Virus record (IMG/VR): IMGVR_UViG_3300050821_001195
Coordinates: 1-22,039 of that record
Source: a virus
Strand: one strand, 5' to 3'
Length of the DNA stretch: 22,039 nucleotides
Part shown: positions 14,510-21,617 of the stretch, one piece after another
Numbering within the stretch: the stretch's first letter is position 1
Layout of the letters: every line of letters starts with the position of its first letter
The notes under the pieces: model-generated
Seen by the model: only the letters and a program-made list of their open reading frames with translations
The model's database searches: none
What the model was told of the DNA's origin: nothing
Program-made: the position numbers and the translations under genes

Positions 14510-16842
14510 TACTGTTGCCCCTGCGGTTGTGGTGGTGGCGCACCTGCTGAATGTATTACATGCAATTGCGACGGTTGTTTATTTCCCTGTGGCGGCTGCT
14601 TCTGTTGTTGCTGCTGTTGTGGTTGCGGTGGTTGCATCGATTGCAAATGTGCAACATGCTCACGCAAATGCAGAATAACATTCATGTAACCAACAGGATT
14701 AGTTTCCTTAAGATATAATCCTTCAGCGCTTACGCACCAAAGTTTAATAACCATAATATGAACATTATCATCATCGACATCAGGGTCGATAGGAACTGTA
14801 GATTGTTGCGCGTCCGGTGGGAGTTGGTCAGCATCTACTAATGATAACTTACGAAGTTCAATGAGCTGCTTTGACCTATCTTCTTCACCGGGAATATAAA
14901 ATTCGGGAAAGCCCAATGCATCTTTTGTATTCTGCGCATTATTTGGATGTAACATAATTTGCCCAATAACGGGATTTTGCATTGTTATCATTTGCATAAA
15001 TAAATCACGCTTTTGAGCCCAAGTTAATGGAAACTGCTCTGATGGGTCAGGTTCAACATTCCCGACTTTACCAGTAAGTTCAGCTTGTCGAATCCAGACA
15101 GTTTCGAATGAATTCCCATTTTGTCTAACAAATTTTTCGTCTTCAACCATTTTTGTGGCGAAGAGACGACAAGCCTTACCCAAAGTTTCTGCCCAAAGAT
15201 ACTTGATATTAGTCCAATGATTACCAAGTCTTTGTAAGGCAAAATTTCGACTTTGGTTATATTCTGTCGCAGTTTTCGACCCAGATACTTGTGACCCACC
15301 AAATATACTAGGAACTGCTCCAAGTAAGAATTGCGCATCACTATTAAGCGATTCTGCCAATTCTGTATCTTCTTCATTCATGGCCGCCGTTCTAGTTTGA
15401 AAGAAGCTTTGCGCTAATGCTTGTCCCTGTGGGGCATTAGCAAATGTTACATAACCGGGGCCAGCCATTTGCTGACGATAGGATTCCTCGTCAATAACAG
15501 AACCATCAACGAACGTTTCCGCAATACCGAATTGGTGCTTTTGTAATCCAAGATTCTTAACTTCATTATACGCGTCTTGAACATCTAATGCTGCGCGACC
15601 AATTGGGATACCATGAATAAAGCTATCAAGTGGATTAACCGTAATTGACCAGTGGTCGTCTAGCGATTCATCATAAGCGCGTGCAAAGATATCATTAACA
15701 AAGATAGCACAGCACCCATGTGGAAACTTTTTCTTTAGGTCTTTAATTGTAGTGTCTGAGTCAATGACTCCACTACGGCCAGAAAACGCCTCAAATCCCC
15801 ATTGCCGCACCCAGCAATATCTGACAGTAACTTGATTAAACAATTGGTCACTGAGGAGTTCCGAAGAAGTTCTACCCCATCGTTCGTATGAATAGAAGTC
15901 ACTTGTAGCTCGTATTTTGTCAGCGATTTCCGGGAATTCGTCTCGCGCTGCTGCATAATGCATCTCCAATTGAAGTTCTAACAATCCTACATCTTCAACC
16001 GTTTTTGCGTAAGAACTAATGCGGACGTTAAGGGGACCAAAAGACTGTATACTGATTCTACCTTTTGGAGTATCTGAATAGCCTGTAAGTCTTGGGATTG
16101 TCTCATCAAAGACTTCACCAGCTTCCGCTTGCCCCTCATATCCACAATTAGAGCAGTGATAGATTTGTTCCAGAGGTTTTTCTTGCGTAACTTGAGATTG
16201 TTCTTCTTTCGTAAGTTGGTCGTCGGCATTTTCTTGTGATGACTCATCCTGAATAGGAGAATTAGCTAAGATGGATTGACACTGCGGACAGACAATCTCC
16301 TGCATCTTAACTTGTTCATTAGTAAAGTTTGGAATTTTAACAGAACCATATTTCTCGTCGTCATCCCATGAAGTATAGGTTGCAACGAGTCCCTGATTAT
16401 AAAGAAGTGTAAGAATATGAATAAATAGTAAAGGAGCACGCGAATGCTTCTGAATTAGTTCAGAAATTAGCGAATACGCTTTGGCAGTATTAATGTCGTC
16501 AGGGTTATCAGCGTCATCAGGAAAAAAGAGAACAGATGGAATAGTAGCTGCCATCGCAGCGATGACGCTCTCTCCATATGCTCTGTAAATAGCAAAGGTC
16601 TTTGGCGGAACACTTTCATTGTCATCATCATTTCCCGTTGGCTCCTGAAAATTTGTTATATTGCGATAGTCAAGAGCTACCTCAGACCAATAGATGTATT
16701 GATTTAGGCGCCAGTATTCCTCAGCTTTCTTCCACGTGCGGATATTTCTCTCACGAATATACTGGTCATCTTTCTCCAGCATAGTTACGCAAGCCTTTAC
16801 CGCGGTCTGTTGTTCTTCTGTTAGCTTTATCTCTTTAGCCAT
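14509..16842 (-). CDS. Portal protein with an inserted zinc ribbon
   Basis: The 777-residue product lies two genes after terminase plus small ORFs and directly before scaffold and capsid, the usual place of the portal, the ring through which DNA enters and leaves the head. The size and acidic, Trp/Tyr-rich N-terminal half fit portals of short-tailed phages. An insertion at residues 185-233 has two CxxC pairs (CPQC 185-188 and CSNC 230-233) separated by 41 acidic, Gln-rich residues. The C-terminus (about 725-777) is Gln/Pro-rich with a run of six glutamines. No strong ribosome binding site is visible; the ATG follows the upstream stop by five bases. The call rests on position, size and general features rather than one diagnostic motif. 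Confidence 0.85.
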   Translation of the reverse strand: MAKEIKLTEEQQTAVKACVTMLEKDDQYIRERNIRTWKKAEEYWRLNQYIYWSEVALDYRNITNFQEPTGNDDDNESVPPKTFAIYRAYGESVIAAMAATIPSVLFFPDDADNPDDINTAKAYSLISELIQKHSRAPLLFIHILTLLYNQGLVATYTSWDDDEKYGSVKIPNFTNEQVKMQEIVCPQCQSILANSPIQDESSQENADDQLTKEEQSQVTQEKPLEQIYHCSNCGYEGQAEAGEVFDETIPRLTGYSDTPKGRISIQSFGPLNVRISSYAKTVEDVGLLELQLEMHYAAARDEFPEIADKIRATSDFYSYERWGRTSSELLSDQLFNQVTVRYCWVRQWGFEAFSGRSGVIDSDTTIKDLKKKFPHGCCAIFVNDIFARAYDESLDDHWSITVNPLDSFIHGIPIGRAALDVQDAYNEVKNLGLQKHQFGIAETFVDGSVIDEESYRQQMAGPGYVTFANAPQGQALAQSFFQTRTAAMNEEDTELAESLNSDAQFLLGAVPSIFGGSQVSGSKTATEYNQSRNFALQRLGNHWTNIKYLWAETLGKACRLFATKMVEDEKFVRQNGNSFETVWIRQAELTGKVGNVEPDPSEQFPLTWAQKRDLFMQMITMQNPVIGQIMLHPNNAQNTKDALGFPEFYIPGEEDRSKQLIELRKLSLVDADQLPPDAQQSTVPIDPDVDDDNVHIMVIKLWCVSAEGLYLKETNPVGYMNVILHLREHVAHLQSMQPPQPQQQQQQKQPPQGNKQPSQLHVIHSAGAPPPQPQGQQ
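16144..16290 (-). other. Split zinc-ribbon insertion in the portal
   Basis: This codes for portal residues 185-233: CPQC, 41 residues rich in Glu, Gln, Asp and Ser, then CSNCGYEG. Two CxxC knuckles with the second followed by G-Y/E are typical of zinc ribbons. Zinc binding is inferred. Confidence 0.65.
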
Positions 16843-16847
16843 TTACG

Positions 16848-17087
16848 TTACGAGCAGGTAAATGAGAATACGCTAGAAGCTGCTGTCGCTGAAATGGAAC
16901 TAAATGAATCCATCCCAACTTCCTGAACTACCGTTCCACCGCAAGTAATTCGCATAACATTATGAGTAATATCAAATTCAACTTTTGAAACTCCAGTAAT
17001 GAGCTTAGTTGTTACTTGCTCACTACCAGCAGTTAATCCAGTAACAGTAACTTTACAACTTGGTGTAGGCGGAATTGTAACTGACAT
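16848..17087 (-). CDS. Small beta-rich phage protein (79 aa)
   Basis: The start has one of the clearest binding sites in the window, AGGAG five bases before ATG. The protein begins MSVTIPPTPSCKVTVTGLTA, is rich in Thr, Val and Ser with alternating hydrophobic residues, and has three cysteines (about positions 11, 49 and 78). No transmembrane segment or signal peptide is visible. It looks like one small beta sandwich. Being between terminase and portal suggests a head protein, but no family was recognised. Its stop is five bases before the portal start. Confidence 0.65.
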   Translation of the reverse strand: MSVTIPPTPSCKVTVTGLTAGSEQVTTKLITGVSKVEFDITHNVMRITCGGTVVQEVGMDSFSSISATAASSVFSFTCS

Positions 17088-17095
17088 CTGCTCTC

Positions 17096-17254
17096 CTAAA
17101 GTTTAATCTTTAATCCGGATAAACCAGGATTAAGTTTCATTTTTGGCTTTTTCATTCCCATTACTGGCTTCTTACGAATTGTATCATCAGCAATCTTTTT
17201 AGAGGGAGAAGGCATATGAAACTTCGCCGGTGGCTTAAGATTGAAACTAGCCAT
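17096..17254 (-). CDS. Small basic Lys/Pro-rich protein (52 aa)
   Basis: Reading the minus strand between two annotated genes gives a clean frame of 52 residues, beginning MASFNLKPPAKFHMPSPSKK and ending GLSGLKIKL. It contains about a dozen lysines plus many Pro and Met residues, and KKPVMGMKKPKMK in the middle, so it is strongly basic. The ATG overlaps the upstream stop by eight bases (ATGGCTAG), and its TAG stop forms part of the TAGGAG binding site of the next gene. This exact fit with both neighbours supports a real gene. A DNA- or capsid-binding role is conceivable from the charge alone; no family was recognised. Confidence 0.65.
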   Translation of the reverse strand: MASFNLKPPAKFHMPSPSKKIADDTIRKKPVMGMKKPKMKLNPGLSGLKIKL

Positions 17255-17732
17255 TAAGCATCATTCCTGTGTTTGGCTGTGTGTTTGGGTTTAGCTTTGC
17301 GATATTGCCATTAACTGGTAATGAACTAACTTGGCCAGCACCAACTGGTCCATTATACGCGCCACCGCCAGCAAAATATGGACTTTGCATTATAGGTTGT
17401 GGATTACCGCCAGTGCTCATTCCACCACCTTGTGGTTGCATTGGTGTTCCTTGCGCTGGTAATCCGCGATTAAAATTCTGCTGCCCACCTAATAACTGAG
17501 TAAGAATTGTTTGCAAGGAACCAGTATTATTCAATAGCATAGGACTACCACCTGATAGTCCAGCATTAGGAGATGGAAAAGCACCACTGCTTTGTCCACC
17601 CATATTCATCATTGGCTGTCCCATCTGACCATTATTCCATGAAGTGCTAGACTGGCCAGGTAATGGTGAAGATGAAGATGATAGCAAATTATTAAGTGAG
17701 TTACCACCAGATGAACCGTTACTGGACCCCAT
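17247..17732 (-). CDS. Gly/Ser/Asn/Gln-rich low-complexity protein (161 aa)
   Basis: The protein is almost entirely Gly, Ser, Asn, Gln, Pro and Met, starting MGSSNGSSGGNSLNNLLSSS, with the only helix-like part around LQTILTQLLGGQQ. There is no signal peptide or enzyme motif. A GAGG lies nine bases upstream of the ATG. It overlaps the upstream gene by 14 bases and the downstream small gene by 8. Similar composition is seen in the two proteins at the left end of the window. Low-complexity proteins of this kind occur in phage morphogenesis regions as disordered virion or assembly factors; the function is unknown. Confidence 0.7.
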   Translation of the reverse strand: MGSSNGSSGGNSLNNLLSSSSSPLPGQSSTSWNNGQMGQPMMNMGGQSSGAFPSPNAGLSGGSPMLLNNTGSLQTILTQLLGGQQNFNRGLPAQGTPMQPQGGGMSTGGNPQPIMQSPYFAGGGAYNGPVGAGQVSSLPVNGNIAKLNPNTQPNTGMMLNG

Positions 17733-18111
17733 TTTCCATTACCTCAACTTCTGGTTTTTCGAGAGCTTGAATACGCGCTTCATAATCAGCTCTACGCTTA
17801 GCACTTAATAATGTAGCTTCTTGCGCATCTTTTCGTTCAGCATGACGAATACGCGCTCCCATAGAATTAATATTGCGAGGTATGCTATGCATTTCACCAG
17901 ATGATTCACGCGCTACGCGATTCATTCCAGTAATATGCTTAATGATATCATTCATATCATCGTGATGAATACGAACTTCATTTTCCCACTTTTCATCACG
18001 AGAATGCAGTTCTTGCTGGAGCAATGCTATTGTAACATCACGCGCTTCGCAAGCTGCGCATCTTTTTACGAAGAGTTCTCGAAAAGCTACCAGCACGCTT
18101 CGCAAATCCAC
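17719..18111 (-). CDS. Charged coiled-coil protein overlapping the terminase end
   Basis: The open frame reaches up to a TTG at 18132, but the best start is the GTG at 18111, six bases after a GGAG (18118-18121); that gives 130 residues. The first 74 bases lie inside terL in another frame. The protein is rich in Arg, Glu and Ala, with heptad-like helix over about residues 25-60 and again near the end (KRRADYEARIQALEK). A CAAC pair sits in the overlap-coded part. An ATG at 18038 that would couple exactly to the terminase stop is in a different frame and closes at once, so the overlap appears real. No family was recognised. It ends inside the start of the next gene. Confidence 0.65.
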   Translation of the reverse strand: MDLRSVLVAFRELFVKRCAACEARDVTIALLQQELHSRDEKWENEVRIHHDDMNDIIKHITGMNRVARESSGEMHSIPRNINSMGARIRHAERKDAQEATLLSAKRRADYEARIQALEKPEVEVMENGVQ

Positions 18112-19765
18112 GCTTAGCTCCAGTTCTTTCAATTAATTCCATCTTGCGATAGTAAGCTGTTTGATTTCCAGTTGTAGCAAGTTCAGCTACAACCTTTTGT
18201 TCACGCGCTCGATATTCAAATTCATTCGCAGATTCTTTAATGAATCTATCTACGCGCTTTAATAAATATCGTAGACAATCGTATGGGTCATCACCAACTT
18301 GCGAATCTGATACTTGCCATTCCTTAACATCTTCGACATTCTTATCATCATAAATGCATAGCGGGATGCATTCGATAAGTTGCTTACAGGTGTCGAAAAT
18401 CTGAAGGCGCGGTAAGTTTTGTTCGATAGCTGGTGGTTCGAATAATTCAATGTAGCGTTGCCACGCAGTTTCTGATAATCGCTTTAATCGTAACGATTCT
18501 TCATAATCAAACGTCTTGCCAGGGTCATGCTGAAATGTTGGTTTCGGCTTCCAACGTAGATATTCCTGAACCAACACTTTACCTGAGATTCTACCTTTCG
18601 TCGCTTGTTCTGCTTGTAGAACGCCACTAAAGGCTGCTGTAAAATGTTCTTGAAATTGCTGAGCAATAGTCTTAGGTTCACCACGTGACTCCCACGCGTT
18701 CGTATCTAAATCTAAGCAACGAATATTTTCTCCACGCGATAATTCCCCAATTTCCGTAGCCCACACCGCGACTTCTGTTTCCCGCACATAATATTCGCGG
18801 TAAATGAAAACTCTACCTTCTGGAGATATCGCTGCCCAATATGCCACAGTTGCAGCTTTAAAACCCCAGTCAATCGCCAGAATTCGCGGCCACCAATGTG
18901 GTATTTCCTGGGCTGGTATAACATGCAGTGCATTATCGGGCTCGTCCGGATAATGTCTGGCACGAAATGAATCAAATACTTGACCTGAGAATGTCCACCA
19001 ATCTCCGTAGAGCTTCGCTGCTTTTTCTGCTTCCGGCAGCATTTCGAGCTTAACAAGATAGTCTGGGTCATTTTTCAGGAGATATGGGTTATCAGTAGCT
19101 AATGCTTTAATAAATATTCGCTGGATAAACTTTCGATTGCCAGCCCCATCGAGTATGTAATTTCCGGCCTTATCAAAGAAGTATTGGCGAATAATCTTTC
19201 CTCCATCTTTGTAAGGTTCAACGAATCTTTTTCTAACCCATCCATGTCCAATATTTCCGGGATTTGATGCGGAGAATACGATAGATGGTAAATCTTCATC
19301 TGCGGGCCTGCACCTCGAAATCATGTAGATATATTGAAACTCTACAAATGAAGTTAACTCTTCAAAAAATTCATATGAGAATTGTTCTGTATCATACTTA
19401 CGAACATCATCTTCGTGTTCTGCGGCAGATAGATACATCTGCGCGCCCCACGGCCATGTCCATACGCGATCAGTTTTATTATAAGTAGCGCCAGTCTGGG
19501 GATAAAATCCTTGACAACGCTTAACTAATTCTTTCTTTAACTCAGGAATTGTGCGACGCATGATGATTCCCTTAAATAAGGGATGCTGATACATCATGCG
19601 GTCGCTATATCTGCACTTCTTCATTAGTGGTAGAACTACACCACAATCTGTCTTACCAGGTCCAGCAGCACCACCAAAGAATGTTTCCAAAACAGTATTA
19701 GGCACACTAATAGCCTGTTCCTGTTTAGGATGCGGTCGCCAATCTCTTTTGATGCTGTCAAACAT
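18038..19765 (-). CDS. terL: Terminase large subunit (packaging ATPase and nuclease)
   Basis: This is the motor protein that translocates phage DNA through the portal and cuts it. Of 575 residues, the N-terminal ATPase has a Walker A-like GGAAGPGKT (31-39), a Walker B region YEFFEEL (131-137) and a coupling motif SASNPG (165-170). The C-terminal RNase H-like nuclease shows IDWGF (D299), LDLDTN (D352, D354) and DDPYDCLR (D492, D493, D496). The length and motif order are complete for the family. The start is coupled by TAATG to the small upstream gene. The last 74 bases overlap the next gene, whose GTG start and ribosome binding site lie inside terL. Confidence 0.95.
   Translation of the reverse strand: MFDSIKRDWRPHPKQEQAISVPNTVLETFFGGAAGPGKTDCGVVLPLMKKCRYSDRMMYQHPLFKGIIMRRTIPELKKELVKRCQGFYPQTGATYNKTDRVWTWPWGAQMYLSAAEHEDDVRKYDTEQFSYEFFEELTSFVEFQYIYMISRCRPADEDLPSIVFSASNPGNIGHGWVRKRFVEPYKDGGKIIRQYFFDKAGNYILDGAGNRKFIQRIFIKALATDNPYLLKNDPDYLVKLEMLPEAEKAAKLYGDWWTFSGQVFDSFRARHYPDEPDNALHVIPAQEIPHWWPRILAIDWGFKAATVAYWAAISPEGRVFIYREYYVRETEVAVWATEIGELSRGENIRCLDLDTNAWESRGEPKTIAQQFQEHFTAAFSGVLQAEQATKGRISGKVLVQEYLRWKPKPTFQHDPGKTFDYEESLRLKRLSETAWQRYIELFEPPAIEQNLPRLQIFDTCKQLIECIPLCIYDDKNVEDVKEWQVSDSQVGDDPYDCLRYLLKRVDRFIKESANEFEYRAREQKVVAELATTGNQTAYYRKMELIERTGAKRGFAKRAGSFSRTLRKKMRSLRSA
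18118..18121 (-). promoter_or_regulatory. Ribosome binding site deciding the GTG start inside terL
   Basis: GGAG on the minus strand, six bases (CTAAGC) before the GTG at 18111. It lies within the terL coding sequence and is the reason for choosing this start over TTG 18132. Confidence 0.5.
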
Positions 19766-19965
19766 TAGGAAGTGACTTCAGATGCAACAACAGTCGGTTG
19801 AGTAATGCTCACTGCTGGCGTAGATGCTGCAACCTTATTAAGTCCAATAGATACTGCTGAATGAAGTAATGTAGGATTCTTTAGAATCATATTAAGAACT
19901 GCTGTGATAATCTGCTCGACGATTGCTGGATTCTTTTCGATATAGTTAATAATGAATTGTAACAT
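19765..19965 (-). CDS. Small hydrophobic helical protein coupled to terminase (66 aa)
   Basis: The start is well supported by a GAGGGGAAG-type ribosome binding site directly before the ATG. The protein starts MLQFIINYIEKNPAIVEQII and has two amphipathic or hydrophobic helices (about residues 1-23 and 24-46), then a Ser/Thr/Val-rich tail. Its stop overlaps the terminase start as TAATG. The position suggests a small terminase subunit, but it is much shorter than typical ones and shows no DNA-binding helix-turn-helix, so that is not called. A small membrane-active or holin-like protein is the alternative. Confidence 0.6.
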   Translation of the reverse strand: MLQFIINYIEKNPAIVEQIITAVLNMILKNPTLLHSAVSIGLNKVAASTPAVSITQPTVVASEVTS

Positions 19966-19973
19966 CTTCCCCT

Positions 19974-20579
19974 CTAAGATGTTCCGGCGACTGTTGCTTT
20001 TGCATCTATAATTTCGAAATGATTCTTATCTGCAATTGCATAACCACCATGTTCTGTGGTTTTCTTATTGTCTGCTAAAGTATGTTTATCGAAGTCAGGT
20101 GCCAAATTACCTTTCTTCATATACGCGTCACTTAATATAATATTTCGCCCATGCGTTACAAAAATTACCGTATCTTTAGATTTGCTTCTTAAATACTGTT
20201 CGAAGAATGGTAGATATTGTTTAGCCCAATCATTTACCGATTGCCCCCCTGGGATTTTTTCAGAGGGATTATTAAGATAATACTTAAACTCTTTAATATG
20301 TGAATCAATAGGCTTACCAACGAATTTGCCACTATCAAGGGGTTTAAGTGGTGGAGCGGCTTTCATTGGTAAGCCTAACTCAGTTGATAAAATTTTCGCT
20401 GTATCTCTACAACGACTTAAAGGAGAATAATAGATTATTTCTGCGTGATATTGTTTTAGTTCTTTTGCGAGCGCGTATGCTTCTTGCCTACCACTGGAAG
20501 TGAGCGGCTCATCCTTTAGGCCATGAAACTTGCCTTTAGTATTAGCCGCATCACCATGACGCCCGAGAACTATCCTCAT
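19974..20579 (-). CDS. Histidine phosphatase superfamily protein (phosphoglycerate mutase-like)
   Basis: The 201-residue protein opens with the family signature RHG (R7, H8, G9); H8 is the residue that would be phosphorylated. The second conserved Arg lies in SPLSRCRDTA (R56), an acidic residue sits in PLDSGKFVG (D82), and the second catalytic His lies in FVTHGRNI (H143). The full catalytic set therefore appears intact and the length is normal for a single-domain member. The family removes phosphate from small metabolites, sugar phosphates, nucleotides or proteins; the substrate cannot be read from sequence. It sits in a TAATG-coupled string of phage genes just upstream of terminase, which is an unusual setting for an enzyme. 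It ends eight bases before the next start. Confidence 0.88.
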   Translation of the reverse strand: MRIVLGRHGDAANTKGKFHGLKDEPLTSSGRQEAYALAKELKQYHAEIIYYSPLSRCRDTAKILSTELGLPMKAAPPLKPLDSGKFVGKPIDSHIKEFKYYLNNPSEKIPGGQSVNDWAKQYLPFFEQYLRSKSKDTVIFVTHGRNIILSDAYMKKGNLAPDFDKHTLADNKKTTEHGGYAIADKNHFEIIDAKATVAGTS

Positions 20580-21016
20580 TACCCAAAGTATCCATTATAA
20601 TTAGGCTGCCCCTTAATACCTGCAATTAACTTACCTTGGAAATAAGCTGGGTCGCTAGAACCCCACGCGTCCCAATCAGTAACCCAATATTGTCCATTAT
20701 CAATGTTAGCAACACCTGCAATAAGAATATACTGATTAACCAAAGCGCGAACTTGGTCATCAGTCATTCCACTAACGAATGATGCTAATGCGACAGGCGG
20801 TGTGGGGGTTGAAGGGGGCGCGGGGACTGCTGGCGAAACTGGAACCAACGTGATGGGAATAGTTGAATCTAATGATAGATTCTTATAGGGCTGATTTACA
20901 TATGGCGCGTAACCAGCGACGGTCACGCTGATATTTGCAGAATTAGGTAACTCAACAGTTACTTGAAATTCTGCAACTAAATTTCCATTGGGGTCTTTTG
21001 CAATGATTGAAATCAT
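20579..21016 (-). CDS. PEGA-like protein carrying a WGSSDP module
   Basis: The 145 residues fall into three parts. Residues 1-62 look like a PEGA or carboxypeptidase-regulatory-like beta domain (VTVAGYAPY, then STIPITLVPV). Residues 63-78 form a Pro-rich linker. Residues 84-134 carry a module with LVNQYI, DNGQYW and WGSSDPAYF, which recurs at residues 142-192 of the virion-type protein at 590-1810. There is no signal peptide. An AGGTG lies upstream of the ATG, which overlaps the upstream stop as ATGA. Sharing the module with a probable virion protein suggests that this is also a particle component or a partner of one; that is inference. Confidence 0.7.
   Translation of the reverse strand: MISIIAKDPNGNLVAEFQVTVELPNSANISVTVAGYAPYVNQPYKNLSLDSTIPITLVPVSPAVPAPPSTPTPPVALASFVSGMTDDQVRALVNQYILIAGVANIDNGQYWVTDWDAWGSSDPAYFQGKLIAGIKGQPNYNGYFG
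20615..20767 (-). repeat. Copy 1 of the shared 51-residue WGSSDP module
   Basis: This encodes residues 84-134 of the PEGA-like protein. Aligned with 1235-1387 it keeps QV..LVNQYI, GV.N.DNG.YW, W..WGSSDP.YF and a final GI. The DNA has diverged, so this is an old protein-level duplication or independently acquired module, not a recent DNA repeat. Confidence 0.75.
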
Positions 21017-21249
21017 ATCTGCACCTGTAACTCTTTGATTTTCTTCAGCTCAGATTCCAATTCCTTAATTCGTTCTGCCTTAGTGACTCTTAGTTCAACT
21101 AATTCAGTTTGTAGTTCTTCAATCTTATCTAAGGCAGCTTGTAATTTGCCATTGACAATAACCTTAATTGAATGGCCCTGTGAATGATTATAATAACCAA
21201 ACACTGCTGCAATGATAGCAGCTATTGCCCCTACTATATGAGAATCCAT
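21013..21249 (-). CDS. Membrane-anchored coiled-coil protein (holin or inner spanin candidate)
   Basis: This 78-residue protein has one N-terminal hydrophobic segment, about residues 5-20 (IVGAIAAIIAAVFGYY), followed by a highly charged helix of about residues 34-76, rich in Lys, Glu and Leu with heptad spacing (KIEELQTELVELR). One membrane anchor plus a coiled coil is the layout of inner-membrane spanins and of some class III holins. The start is supported by GGAG seven bases upstream and by TAATG coupling. It neighbours a secreted protein, which fits an envelope or lysis role. The endolysin lies about 18 kb away at 2187-2618, so a lysis assignment stays tentative. Confidence 0.7.
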   Translation of the reverse strand: MDSHIVGAIAAIIAAVFGYYNHSQGHSIKVIVNGKLQAALDKIEELQTELVELRVTKAERIKELESELKKIKELQVQI

Positions 21250-21617
21250 TAGTGAACTCCAATTCCTGTTGGAACAGGTATTAACAAATCTACAAAGCTA
21301 TAGGGCGCGCTCGAAGCTGAAACAATACTACCACTCGCAGCAGTCATTGTAACTGTATGACTACCAAGTGGTAGCTGACTTACAGGAGTTGAGCATTGCT
21401 GAATTCCACTTGTGGAACTAGCAACACATGTAACTGGTGTAACGGTAATTGGTGCAGCACCGTCTACGGTAACTGCATAAGTAAAAGATTGTGCTGTTGG
21501 AATATCAGGTGCTGCGATATTCCATTGCAAAACTGAATTTGGTCCGATAATAATTGGCGCTGATTGCGCGCTTAGTGTGGTTATAGCTAATAGAATAATA
21601 GATAAGATTTTCTTCAT
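21249..21617 (-). CDS. Secreted Ig-like beta protein with signal peptide
   Basis: Residues 1-20 form a textbook signal peptide: MKK, a hydrophobic core (ILSIILLAITTL), then SAQSA as a likely signal-peptidase I site. The mature part of about 100 residues is Thr/Ser/Val-rich and reads like one Ig or fibronectin-type beta sandwich, with YAVTVDG and LPLGSHTVTM strands and turns. Two cysteines (C64 and C75) could form a disulfide after export. The gene is coupled by ATGA to the upstream gene and by TAATG to the downstream membrane protein. Export by a phage suggests an envelope role such as surface modification, exclusion or lysis support; that is inference and no specific function is claimed. Confidence 0.75.
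   Translation of the reverse strand: MKKILSIILLAITTLSAQSAPIIIGPNSVLQWNIAAPDIPTAQSFTYAVTVDGAAPITVTPVTCVASSTSGIQQCSTPVSQLPLGSHTVTMTAASGSIVSASSAPYSFVDLLIPVPTGIGVH

Noticed and set aside
18027-18038. ATG at 18038 coupled to the terL stop as TGATG
   Set aside because: That frame closes after three codons, so it is not the start of the following gene.
19765-19965. Small terminase subunit
   Set aside because: Only 66 residues, hydrophobic, with no DNA-binding motif; position alone is not enough.
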